Source of the DNA: Nisaea denitrificans DSM 18348 | GTDB lineage: Bacteria > Pseudomonadota > Alphaproteobacteria > Thalassobaculales > Thalassobaculaceae | Assembly: GCF_000426505.1 (NCBI RefSeq) | Contig: NZ_AUFM01000020.1 | Span: 99,196-163,195 of the forward strand | Direction: 5' to 3' | DNA length: 64,000 nt | In this document: positions 52,395 through 62,900 of the stretch, one piece after another | Position numbering within the stretch: position 1 is the stretch's first letter | Layout of the letters: each line of letters opens with the position of its first letter | Notes under the pieces: model-generated | Told to the model about the DNA's origin: nothing | The model's input: the letters and a program-made list of their open reading frames with translations, nothing else | Database searches by the model: none | Made by a program: the position numbers and the translations under genes

Positions 52395-53515
52395 CGGCTG
52401 GCGTTCCTCTTGCCGGTATCCTTGGCAAGCGCGGCGAGATCGGATGCCATTACTTCAAACAACTCCCGCCAGCTCCCGCCTTTCGGCTGCCGGTAGACAG
52501 TCGCTGACGGGAACCATGGCGTGCGGTCGCCCTTGAGGCCCCAGCGCCAGTCCGGCATGGACGGTGTCGCGACCCAGACTGGCACGCCCATCGCTCCCGC
52601 GAGGTTCGCGACGACGGTGTCGATGGTGATCACCAGATCGAGGCCCGCGATGGCCGCTGCCGTATTCGCGAATCCCTTGATCCGGTCACTCAGATCCTCG
52701 ACGGCCATTCCCTCCGGCGGAGGCGTGAGCTGAGCGGTCGGCGCTCCGAATTGCAGGCTGTAGAAACGCACGCCCGGAACGCCGGCGAGGGGCGCCATTT
52801 CGGCAAGTGAGGTGCTGCGGGACCCGCCCTCCCAATGGGTGGCGGTGGTGGCCCAGACGAGGCCCACTTTCAATCCATCACCCGAAAGCTCCAGTGGAGC
52901 GGCGGCATGAAGATAGGGGCCATCCCACATCCTGTCGCGCGCGATGCCGAAATGTGCCGCCAGCTCCGCCGTCTGCACATGGAAGTCGCAATCCGTGACC
53001 TCGGTCTCAAGGGGCAGTACGCGGGCGACACCGGAGAGGGAGCGGAACAGATCCACGAGACCGGGACGGCATTGCAGTGTGATCTCGGCCCTGTAGGTGC
53101 CAGCCAGCATGGGCAGGAAGCGGGCATAGAGGATGTCGTCGCCAAGACCGCCGCCCCAGGCGACGATCCGGCGACCCTCCAGCGGCTCGCCCTGCCAGCG
53201 AGGGATCGGGTAGAGCGGTGGGCCGAAGGCATTGGCCTTGCAGCAATCGAGCAGCAATTGGCCACCTTTCCTGACATCGCCCGCCAGCAGGTGAAGGCGG
53301 ATAAGCAGGGCGGCCGAGGCCTCGCTGTGATCCTCCATTGCTTCCAGCCTGGCGATGGCATTGCCGTACTCTCCGCGCTGGGCGGCAATCATGGCGCCGA
53401 GCTGCTGGATCGGTTTGAAGCCCCCCACATACGCGGCATCCGCGTGGATGGCGGCGGCGTCCAGATTCCTGTCTTCGAATGCGGCATAGGCCAGTGCGGC
53501 ATCGCGATTGCTCAT
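52391..53515 (-). CDS. TPR / glycosyltransferase-9-like protein in the NRPS operon
   Basis: A 374-residue protein. The N-terminal third has TPR-like helices (AALAYAAFEDRNLDAAAIHA, LIRLHLLAGDVRKGGQLLL). The C-terminal two thirds resemble GT9/GT41-type domains joined to TPRs: VAWGGGLGDDILYARFLPML (about 118-137), GLKVGLVWATTATHWEGGSR and LVITIDTVVANLAGAMGVPV, followed by PDWRWGLKGDRTPWFPS. It may glycosylate the peptide product, or be a non-catalytic relative. The ATG at 53515, with GGAG upstream, is preferred over a longer frame. 29 bases separate it from the thioesterase gene. Confidence 0.8.
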   Translation of the reverse strand: MSNRDAALAYAAFEDRNLDAAAIHADAAYVGGFKPIQQLGAMIAAQRGEYGNAIARLEAMEDHSEASAALLIRLHLLAGDVRKGGQLLLDCCKANAFGPPLYPIPRWQGEPLEGRRIVAWGGGLGDDILYARFLPMLAGTYRAEITLQCRPGLVDLFRSLSGVARVLPLETEVTDCDFHVQTAELAAHFGIARDRMWDGPYLHAAAPLELSGDGLKVGLVWATTATHWEGGSRSTSLAEMAPLAGVPGVRFYSLQFGAPTAQLTPPPEGMAVEDLSDRIKGFANTAAAIAGLDLVITIDTVVANLAGAMGVPVWVATPSMPDWRWGLKGDRTPWFPSATVYRQPKGGSWRELFEVMASDLAALAKDTGKRNASR

Positions 53516-53544
53516 GTCTGTTTCGCTCCCTTCCCGTGGCTTTG

Positions 53545-54303
53545 TCAGTGCAGATGCGGTCGGAGCGTGCGCTCCACCGTTTGCAGCAATGCGTCCGTCT
53601 GGCTTTGCAGAAAGAAATGATCGCCGGGGAACATCTCCACCTTCACAGGCGCGCTGGTGGTCGCCTGCCAAGCCTCCAGTCCGGCCTGATCGACCTCTTC
53701 ATCCTGGTGGCCTCCGAAGACCTGTATGGGGCAGTCCAGTCTGGTCTGCGGGGCGCGCCGATAGGTCTCGCTCATCTCGAAATCGCTGCGCAGCAGCGGC
53801 AGGATCATTGAAAGCAGCTCTGGCTCTGCCAGCACGGAGGCGGGTGTGCCGTTGAGGCTGCGCAGCCGCTCGCAGAAATCGGTGTCGGACAGGTGATAGC
53901 TCTCGGGCCGCGAAAGAGGCAGATGAGGCGCCCTCTGGCCGGAAACGATCAGTTGCGCCGGAGCGCGCTGCTCCTCGGTCAGCGCGCGGGCCAGCTCGTA
54001 AGAGAGGAAGGCGCCCATGGAGTGACCGAAGAACGCGACATTCCGGTCGAGATAGGGGCGGAGCCGGTCCAGCAGAACGGGTAGGAGTTGTTCAACCTGC
54101 CGGAACGGCGTCTCGGCGATCCGGTCCTCGCGCCCCGGGAGCTGAATGGCGCAGACCTCGATGCAGTCCGGCAGCGCGCGTCCCCAGTTCTTGAAAATGG
54201 AAGCGCCGCCGCCTGCATAGGGCAGGCAGAAGAGCCGTAGCCGCGCCGCCGGGTTCGGTTTCGAGCAGCGGATCCAGGGATCGGTTTTTGCCGTTGCGTT
54301 CAT
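53545..54303 (-). CDS. Type II thioesterase of the NRPS cluster
   Basis: A 252-residue alpha/beta hydrolase of the GrsT/TesA type II family. LRLFCLPYAGGGASIFKNW (about 22-40) is the family opening, the nucleophile elbow is FGHSMGA (Ser95), and GDHFFL (near 230) supplies the histidine. Such enzymes clear misloaded carrier proteins. The start overlaps the stop of the A-PCP-TE NRPS by ATGA, so it is coupled to the assembly line. It is discrete from the chain-terminating TE domain in that NRPS. Confidence 0.93.
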   Translation of the reverse strand: MNATAKTDPWIRCSKPNPAARLRLFCLPYAGGGASIFKNWGRALPDCIEVCAIQLPGREDRIAETPFRQVEQLLPVLLDRLRPYLDRNVAFFGHSMGAFLSYELARALTEEQRAPAQLIVSGQRAPHLPLSRPESYHLSDTDFCERLRSLNGTPASVLAEPELLSMILPLLRSDFEMSETYRRAPQTRLDCPIQVFGGHQDEEVDQAGLEAWQATTSAPVKVEMFPGDHFFLQSQTDALLQTVERTLRPHLH

Positions 54304-56984
54304 TGCAGTCTCCGGTGGTTTTCGAATGTCTGGGCGGCGTCGGGTGCAGCTGCAGGCTTCCGGGCGGCGGCGCTCAGGATCTTTTCGAGCAGCGCTGCAT
54401 TGGCGCGATAATGCGGATCGAGCAGCATGTCGCCGTGATCGCCGTGGCCGTCATGCCGGTGAAAGCTGCCGCGGGTCATCTCCGCCCAAGCCGGTTTGCT
54501 GGCGATAAGGTTTCCCGCTTCGTCGCGATGCTCGTCATCGCCCGTGGGGCTGCTGATCAGGTGAATATCGGCGTTGATCGGCGCATCTTCGGTGATCGAG
54601 GAGAGGAAGGCGTAGTAGCGCCGGACGCGGCGCTGGATCTTGTCCCTCAGGATGCTGCTGGAGACGATATCGGCCACGCCATCCGCTTCCAGAACAGCAC
54701 TGGTCAGCCGATCTGCCTCTTCTTCGGGAAAGTCGAAGCACCGCAGGAAACGCGAGGCGTCCAGCAGGACGATGGTGCTGACAGGGCGGCCGCGCCGTTC
54801 CAACTCCCGCGCCACGTGAAAGGCGATATTGCCGCCGCCTGAATAGCCGAACAGCAGATGCGGGCCGTCCGGATCGTGCTCCGCGATCTGGTCCGCATAA
54901 TCGCCGATCCGGGTTTCCGCCTCGATGAAGTTGAAGGCGTGGAGCGCGAACCCTGCGAGGTCTCCACCCAGACGGCCATAGCTGAGGGCATCCGTGGTGC
55001 CTGGCGGCAGGGCGAAGAGCGGTCGCCCGCCCGACTCCGGGCTCAGTCGTACGCATGGTTGGTCGATTGAGGTATTGCCGAATTTGGCCGCATCCAGCAC
55101 GGCTCCGGCCAGTTGACGCACCGTCGGATGGGTGAAGATGGAGGTCAGCGGCAAGGTGACGCCGAACTGTTTTTCCATCACCGAGACCATCTTCGCAGCC
55201 ATCAGGCTATGCCCGCCGAGGGCGAAGAAATCGTCGCGCGCGCCGATGGGAGAGAAGCCGAGAAGGTCTTCCCAGATTGTTGCGAGTGCGCTTTCCGTCT
55301 CGCCAGATGGCGGCTCGGACGCGGCGTCATCCTTATCCGGTTGCGGGATTGGCGGCGGCAGGGCGGTGCGGTCGATCTTGCCGTTTGGGTTGAGGGGGAG
55401 TTTGTCGACCCGGATCAGGTGGGTAGGCACCATGAAATCCGGCAGTGTCGCATGGAGATGTGCGCGCAGGGCGGTCTCGTCGATTGTCCCGGTCGCTGCC
55501 GCATAATGCGCGATCAGCACGCGCCGGTCTTCTTCGGCCGCCGCTTTGCCGGCATCCCAGGCATGCACAACCGCACCCGTGACGCCGGGAAATTGATGAA
55601 GCGCGACTTCAATCTCACCGGGCTCGATCCGGAATCCCCGAATCTTGAGCTGGTCGTCCATGCGGCCGAGGAACTCGATGGAACCGTCACTGCGCCAACA
55701 GGCCAGATCGCCGGTGCGGTAGAGCCGTTCCCCAGGGCGTTCCTCCGGGAGATCACGGCCAGCGAAGGGATTGGCGACAAAGCGTTCGGCCGTCAGGGCG
55801 GGATCGTTCCAGTAGCCAAGGGCGAGGCCGTCGCCCCCGACATAGAGCTCTCCTGCCACGCCGGGCGGCAGAAGCCGCATCTCTTCGTCCAGGATATAGG
55901 CCGTCGAATTGGCAATAGGCGACCCGATGGGAATGGCGCCGCGATAGTCGCCCGGCTCGATCCGGAAGCAGCAGGAAAAGGTCGTGTTCTCGGTAGGGCC
56001 GTAGCCGTTCACAAGGCGGCAGGTGGGGAGCGCTTCCAAGGCTTTCAGGACATGCGAAACGGAGAGTGCCTCGCCGCCCACGAGGAGTTGTCGCAGCGGC
56101 TTCAGGCTCTGCGGATATTCGTCGATCATGACGTTGAACAACCCGCCGGTGAGCCAGAGCGTCGTGACGCCCTCGCGTGCGATCGTGTCTCCGAGATCGG
56201 CGAGGCTCTGCTTCCCGCGCGGCGCTAGGGCGAGCCGGGCGCCGTTCAGGAGCGGTCCCCAGATTTCGAGAGTAGCGGCGTCGAAAGAGATGGGCGCGTA
56301 TTGCAGGAAGACCTGACCGGTGCCGAAATCGGCGTAGTCCGTAGCCTTAACCAGCCGGATAATCCCGCGCTGCGGTACGGCGACTGCTTTCGGCCGGCCG
56401 GTCGAGCCGGAAGTGTACATGACATAAGCGAGCCGTCCTCCGGCACCGGCGCCTGAAACCGGAGGAAGCGGGGCCTCCGACGCCCGCGCGATCTCGGCCC
56501 CGTCCCGGTCCAGCAGGATTCGGTGCATATCGCTTTCCGGCAGGTTTCCGGAAGCGTCCTTGTGTGTGATGAGAGCCGCTGCCCCCGAATGTTCCAGCAT
56601 GAAGCGGAGCCGGTCCGGCGGATAGCTCGGGTCGAGCGGGAGATAGGCAGCGCCGGCCTTCAGGATTCCCAGAAGTGCAATGATCAGCTCCGGCGAGCGG
56701 TCGAGGCAAACCGCGATCAGCGCGCCGTCGGCAATCCCTGCGGTGTTTTTCAGGTAATGCGCCAGACGATTTGACCGCAGGTCCAACTCGCCATAGGTCA
56801 GGTTCCGTCCGTCGGAGCTGACCGCGACGTCGCCCGGACGGGCCGTGGCCTGGTCCGAGAACAGATCGGCCACGGTGCTGTCGCGCGGATAATACCGTGC
56901 CGTCCGATTGAAGCTGTGGATCAGGGCGGTGACGTCATCCGCGCCGCCGGTCTGGTCGATGAGGCTGAAGCTCGAAAGTTTCAT
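54300..56984 (-). CDS. Nonribosomal peptide synthetase, termination module A-PCP-TE
   Basis: An 894-residue NRPS. The adenylation domain (about 40-545) has VMYTSGSTGRPKAV (A3, 188-201), YRTGDLACWRSDG (A7, about 422-434) and NGKIDR (A10 Lys536). PCP domain about 565-630 with LGGHSL (Ser593). Thioesterase about 655-870 with GYSGGG (Ser715) and His in the DGHGDHGDML region. By alignment to GrsA the specificity residues read D-A-L-W-L-G-G-T-F-K, near the valine code DAFWIGGTFK, so an aliphatic residue is likely. It has no condensation domain; the C domain at the end of the upstream NRPS would serve it. ATGA overlaps at both ends. Confidence 0.93.
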   Translation of the reverse strand: MKLSSFSLIDQTGGADDVTALIHSFNRTARYYPRDSTVADLFSDQATARPGDVAVSSDGRNLTYGELDLRSNRLAHYLKNTAGIADGALIAVCLDRSPELIIALLGILKAGAAYLPLDPSYPPDRLRFMLEHSGAAALITHKDASGNLPESDMHRILLDRDGAEIARASEAPLPPVSGAGAGGRLAYVMYTSGSTGRPKAVAVPQRGIIRLVKATDYADFGTGQVFLQYAPISFDAATLEIWGPLLNGARLALAPRGKQSLADLGDTIAREGVTTLWLTGGLFNVMIDEYPQSLKPLRQLLVGGEALSVSHVLKALEALPTCRLVNGYGPTENTTFSCCFRIEPGDYRGAIPIGSPIANSTAYILDEEMRLLPPGVAGELYVGGDGLALGYWNDPALTAERFVANPFAGRDLPEERPGERLYRTGDLACWRSDGSIEFLGRMDDQLKIRGFRIEPGEIEVALHQFPGVTGAVVHAWDAGKAAAEEDRRVLIAHYAAATGTIDETALRAHLHATLPDFMVPTHLIRVDKLPLNPNGKIDRTALPPPIPQPDKDDAASEPPSGETESALATIWEDLLGFSPIGARDDFFALGGHSLMAAKMVSVMEKQFGVTLPLTSIFTHPTVRQLAGAVLDAAKFGNTSIDQPCVRLSPESGGRPLFALPPGTTDALSYGRLGGDLAGFALHAFNFIEAETRIGDYADQIAEHDPDGPHLLFGYSGGGNIAFHVARELERRGRPVSTIVLLDASRFLRCFDFPEEEADRLTSAVLEADGVADIVSSSILRDKIQRRVRRYYAFLSSITEDAPINADIHLISSPTGDDEHRDEAGNLIASKPAWAEMTRGSFHRHDGHGDHGDMLLDPHYRANAALLEKILSAAARKPAAAPDAAQTFENHRRLQ

Positions 56985-59900
56985 GTCCGTCCACCCACGC
57001 GGCGCTCTAGTGCGGTATCGGCCGCGACGGCTTCGGCGAAGCGATTCAGGGTTTGCAGATAGCGTTCAGCAGCCTCCGCCGAGAACAGGCCCGCGTCATA
57101 TTCGAGGGTCAGCTCGAACCGGGCGCCGTGTTCCGCAGCCAGCAGCATCAGGTCGACCTTGGCGAACGGAAACGCGAGATCAAGCTCTCTTGCCGTCGGC
57201 CCGTCCGCCCCGTCCGCCCCGTCCGGCGCGCCGGATGGCTTGCCGCCTCTGGCATTGACGTCGGCGGCGTTCTGGTAGGCATAGATGACATTGACCGGGT
57301 CCCGGCCGGGACCCGTATTCCGGCCGCTGAGCATCAGGTCGTAGGGATAGTCCTGATGGTCCAGGGCGGCGGTGCTGGTTTCGGTCACCTGATCGAGTAA
57401 TGCGTCGAAGTCTTGGTCCGCCGAGACCTGTGTGCGCAGAGGCAACAGGTTTACGAACGCGCCAAGCAACGGCTCCAGCTCCGGCCTTCCCCGATTGGCG
57501 ACGGCCATGCCGACGCAGATGTCCTCTTGTTGCGTGAGTTGAAACAGGAAGAGCTTGAAGAGGGTGAGAAGGGTGTTGGCGGGCGTGGTGCTGTGTGCGC
57601 GGGACAGCGCGCGTAGCGCCTCGGTGCATTCCTCCGATAGTTCCAGACTGACCCGTTCGCCCTTCCGGGCCATCCCCACGTTTTGCGCGAGATCGTGCGG
57701 CAGGCGCAGTGGCTCCTCCAGACCGTCGAGCTGTGTTTTCCAGAAGCGTGCATCTTCGCTTCGGTCGCGTCCGTCCTGCAGGACGGCGTAGTCGCGGTAC
57801 TGGATCTCCAGCGGCGGAAGCGGGCTCCACGCGCCGGATCTCGCAGCGTCGTAGAGCGTCAGGAGCTCGCGATAAAAGAGCTGCATCGACCATCCGTCTC
57901 CGATGATGTGATGCATTACGAGCACAAAGACCGTGGGGCCGCCGTCCCGGGTAATCAGGGTGATGCGGAAGAGTGGCGCCTGGTCGAGGGCGAAACGTGT
58001 CCGGTTTTGCTCCGCGACGATGGCGCGGGTTTGTGCTTCTGCATCTTCTGCATCTCCCAGATCAACGGACGTGAGCGGCACGTCGATGGCCTCCAGAACC
58101 TTCTGGCGCGGCTCGCCATCCACTTCGACGAAGACGGTATGGAGAATTTCGTGCCGGTCGATCAGTTGTGCCAGCGCGCGGCGCAGGGCATCTGCGTCGA
58201 CCTGCTGTTTCAGCTCGAAGGCAGCGGGCATGTTGTAGCGGGCATCCCCGACCAGCCGGTCTTCGAGCCAGAACCTCTTCTGGGCATGGGAGAGTGGATA
58301 GCTTTCCTGCGCCGGCGTTGGCCGGATCGGCTCGTAAGCCGCCGCGCCCTCGAGGCTGATATGTGTTGCCAGCGCGCCGATGGTCGGGTTCTTCAGCAGC
58401 AGTCCGACGGGCAGTCGGCGGCCAAAGGCCTGATTGATGCGGGCGACGACCTGCAGGGCTTTCAGGCTGTGTCCGCCGAGCGCGAAGAAATCGTCATCAG
58501 TGCCGATGTTCCCCACGCCCAGCACGTCCCGCCAGATCTCGACGAGGCTCTGTTCGACCGCGTTTACAGGTGCGGTGGACCCGGGATCAATAGCGACGCG
58601 GGCTTCGGGTTTCGGCAAGGCTGCGTGATCGGTCTTGCCGTTGCGTGTCAGCGGGATGCGTTCGATCGGAACGAAAATCCCGGGAACCATATAGAAAGGC
58701 AGGCGCGATGCCGCCCAGTCCCTGACCTCCTGTATGGCCTCGCTGTCAGCCACCAGATAGGCGACGAGCCGGCCTTCTTCCTGCTGCGCGATGACGGTGA
58801 CCTGCCGAACGGCCGGATGCTGACTCAGCGTTGCCTCGATCTCGCCGATCTCGATGCGGTAGCCGCGCAGTTTGACCTGTTTGTCCATCCGTCCGAGATA
58901 TTCGAGGCTGCCATCCGAGCGCCGCCGGGCGAGATCGCCGCTGCGATAGAGCCGCTCGGCGCTCCCCCCAACAGTTCGCTCCACAAAGCGTTCTGCTGTC
59001 AGCTCGGGGCGGTTGAGATAGCCGCGCGCCAGCCCGGCCCCGCCGACATGGATCTCGCCAGCGACGCCGACTGGTACTGGCTCACCGCGCGGGTCCAGCA
59101 GATGCAGCTCGAGGTCCCGGAGCGGATTGCCGATCAGGCTCGCCGTGCTGCTGCAATCCGCTTCGGTCAGTGGGCACCATGTGACATGCACCGTGGTTTC
59201 GGTAATCCCGTACATATTGACGAGCCGAGGTTCGTGGTCGCCATAGAGCGTGAACCAGGGCTTCAGGCCCGGCAGTTCCAGGGCTTCGCCGCCGAAAATC
59301 ACGAGTCGAAGCGATAGCGTCCTCCCGCGCTCGACAGCTTCCGGAATGAGATGTCGGAAGGCCGAGGGCGTCTGGTTCAGAACCGTAACGCTTTCATGCT
59401 CCAGCAGAGTGTGAAAGGCGGCGGGGTTACGCCGCACCTCGTCCGGGACCACGATCAGGTGCCCGCCATGCAGCAGGGCTCCCCAAATTTCCCAGACCGA
59501 GAAATCGAAGGCGACGGAATGGAACATGGTCCAGACATCGTCGGCCGAGAAATGGCAGTCGGGCTGGGTCGCATCGAACAGGCGCAGCACGTTCGCGTGG
59601 CTGACCATGACGCCCTTGGGCTGGCCGGTAGAGCCTGACGTATAGATCACGTAAGCCATATCATCCGGTTGCGCCGGTGTTCTGGCGCAGAGCGGAGAGG
59701 TGTCATCAACCTCAGCCGGATCGTCCAGATAAAGGCGGGGTCCTTCCCATGCGGAATGGTCTTCCGCGAGCGCCCGTTCCGTGACCAGGGCGATTGCGCC
59801 GGCATCTTTCAGCATGAACGCAACGCGCGCGGCCGGTGTCGCCGGGTCTATCGGCAGATAGGCGGCGCCCGATTTCACGATCCCGAGCAGGCCGGTAATG

Positions 59901-62900
59901 AGATCGTTGGATCGCTCCGCAAGCAAGCCGACCAGCCGGTCCGGCCCTGCACCCAGAGCGGAAAGGCGCCGGGCTATATCGTCGGCCCGCGCATCGAGTT
60001 CTGCATAGGTCAGCGTCTCGCCCGCGCAGGTGACGGCGGGGCGGGCGGCGTGTTGTGCGACCTGCGCGGCGAAGCGCTCGGTCAGCGTGTCCGTGACAGG
60101 CAGTTGGCAGCGGGCGTGTCCCGCCTCCCAGAGGGCTTCGCGCTCCGCGTCGCTGACGATGTCGATCCTGTCGAGCGGCTGATCAGCATCCGCTTCGATC
60201 AGACCGCGCAGCGCGGTGCTCAGAAAGGCGAAATTCCGGTCTATATCGTCTGCTGCGAACTGCGTTTCGTCATAGCCGACACGCAGGCGAATCTCGTCGC
60301 CATGCGCCGCCGCGATCAGGGTGAGCGGATAATTGGTATGATCGATGGCGCGTCCGTCGGAGAAGTGCGCTCCCCCACCTTCGTCCATGCCTTCGCCCGC
60401 GGGCAAATCGGGATCGAGCGGGTAGTTCTCGAAGACGAGCAGGCTGTTGAAAAGAGCGGTGCCGGGCGGCAACGCGCTGTCCTGCTGGATATCGGCGAGA
60501 GGGACGAAGCCGAAGCGGCTGTTATCCTGATGCTGCGCCTGCAGCGCGTCCAGCCAGACACCAACAGGGCAATCCTCGGTCGAAACGCGCATCGGGACCG
60601 TATTGATGAACAGGCCGACCATGTCCTCGATCCCGGCGAGATCGATATCGCGGCCGGAGAGTGTGACGCCGAAAACACTATCGCGCTCACCGCTGGTCCG
60701 GCTCAGTACCAGCGCCCAGCCAGCATTGAAGAGAGTGTTCAGAGTCAGGTGGCGCTGGCGTGCGGTTTCGATCAAGGCCTGACCGAGTGCGGGCTCGAAG
60801 GTGAAGATCTTCTCATTCGGCTGCGCAGTGTTTTCTCCGTCCGGCGCTGTCGTGCGCGCGCCCGGCAGCGGGGTGGGGGCGTCGATATCCGCAACAGCCT
60901 GTTGCCAGTGGGCGCGGGCCGCCGCGTGATCCTGCTTCTGCAGCCAGGCGATGTAATGCTCATAGGGCGCTGCCGCCGGAAGGTCCGTTGAGCGTGACCC
61001 GTAGAGCAGCATCAGATCCCTGAAGAGGATCGGCAGGCTCCAGCCATCCAGCAGCAAGTGGTGGAAACCCAGCACGAACTGCCACACATCCTCCTCCAGC
61101 CGGACGAGCAGGCAGCGCAGCAGCGGCGGTCGCGTCAGATCGAAACCGGCGCCGCGCTCTTCGGCGAGAAGCTGTTCCAGCGCCTCGGCCTGCTTGTCTG
61201 TTTCAAGGTCTCGCCAATCCAGATTCCGCCATGGGAGCGTGGCGTCGCGGCGCACATACTGCAGAGGTTCCGCGTCCTCCAGCCAGAGCGCGCTTCGCAG
61301 GATCGGATGGCGCTCCACCAGCGCGCGCCAAGCCGCGCGGAAGGCGTCCGGGCGGAACGGATTGGTGATTTTCCAGGTCAGTTGCTCGAAATAGACAGAC
61401 CCGCCCGGCTCGTCGGCGAGACTGTGGAAGGCCATGCCCTGTTGCATAGGGCTTAGCGGATAGAGAGCCGCCACGCCGCGCCCTTGCTGTGCCGCGAGCC
61501 GGTCGAGCCGATCCTGCGTGACGGGAGCGAGGGGGAAGTCGCTTGCCGTGTAACCGCAGGCCGCTTCGTCGCGGCAGAGTTCCACGAGGGAGCGCAAGGC
61601 GTCCTCGAAGCCTTGCGCCAGAGTCTCCATCGTCTCGGGCTGGTACTGCTGGTTGCTGTAGCTCAACGAGACAGTCAGGGCGCCGTCCGATACCAGTCCG
61701 TTGATATCGATCGCGTGCGGCCGCGTTCCGTCGAGGCACTGGCTCTCGCCAGCGCCCTCTTCGGCCACGGAAAAGAACCCGGCGCCCGCGTCAGCCTCGA
61801 ACTGGCCGAGATAGTTGAAAGCGATCTCGGCTTCCGGGAAGTCGTGCGGCTGGCTTCCTGTCAGATAGCGCTCGATGCCATAGGCCAGCCCGTCACCGGG
61901 GATGGCGCGGAGCTGCTCCTTCACCGCCTTCAGACAGGCCGCGAGATCGGTCCGGTCCGGCAGGTCCAGACGCACCGGGTAAATCGCCGTGAACCAGCCG
62001 ACCGTCTCGCTCAGATCCGGCGCGCCCGGCCGCTCCGGACGCCCATGGCTTTCGAGCGCGATGGGCCAGTCGCTGCGTCCGGTCCAGTTGTCCAGCGCCA
62101 GCGCCAGAGCCGTCAGCAAAATGTCGTTGATCCTTGTGCCGAAAGCACGCGGTGCCTGCTCCAGCAGTGCTGCGGTTGTCTTCTGGTCGAAGGAGACCCG
62201 CACATGCTCCGTGCTGTCCCAACGCGCCACGCCCGCCGGATCGTCCTTCGGCAACGGTGGTGTCGCCTGCCAACCACGCCAATAGTTGACCGCTTCAGCG
62301 ATTTCCGGTGTTCCGGCGAGGCTCTGGAGATAATGCGCCCAGTCGAGGAAGGAGGCTGGGACCGGCTCCAGGAATATGTCGGCGCCCTGCCGGATCTGGG
62401 TGAAGGCATGATCGAGATCGCCCAGCAGAATGCGCCATGACACCCCGTCGACCGCGAGGTGATGGATGCACCAGAGCAGGCGCTGGCCAGATGTCAGCTC
62501 GAACAGGACCAGCCGCGTGACTGGACCGTCTTTCAGGTCGAGGCTGCGTTGCCAATGACTTGCGCGTTCGGCGAGGGCATCAGCCTGTGCCTCGATCGGC
62601 AGATCGCGGAGATCCTCTTCGTGGACAGGCAGGTCTCCGGAGATCTCTGCCGGCTCCTGTTGCCAACTATCGGTGCCGTGCCGGAAACGGAGACGCAGTG
62701 CGGCGTGCCGCGCGATGATCGCGCGGGTGGCGGCTTGCAGTTCTTCTGTCGAGATCTTCTCGTTCGGGCGCAGGAGCAGCGCCTGATTGAAATGCGACAG
62801 GTCGGCCAGATCCCAGCAGAAGAACCAGGATTGGACCGGAGTCAGCGGAGCAGGCCCGACTGGGTTCTTCGTTGCCGCTTCCTCGGACAGGACGATCGAT

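Noticed and set aside
57195..57235. Short tandem repeat of 9 bases (CCGTCCGCC units)
   Set aside because: It encodes a Gly-Ala-Asp repeat in a variable loop of the NRPS condensation domain; simple repeat expansion in coding sequence, not a separate element.
57683..59317. A 544-codon plus-strand frame inside the NRPS
   Set aside because: It is antisense to adenylation, PCP and condensation domains with intact core motifs.
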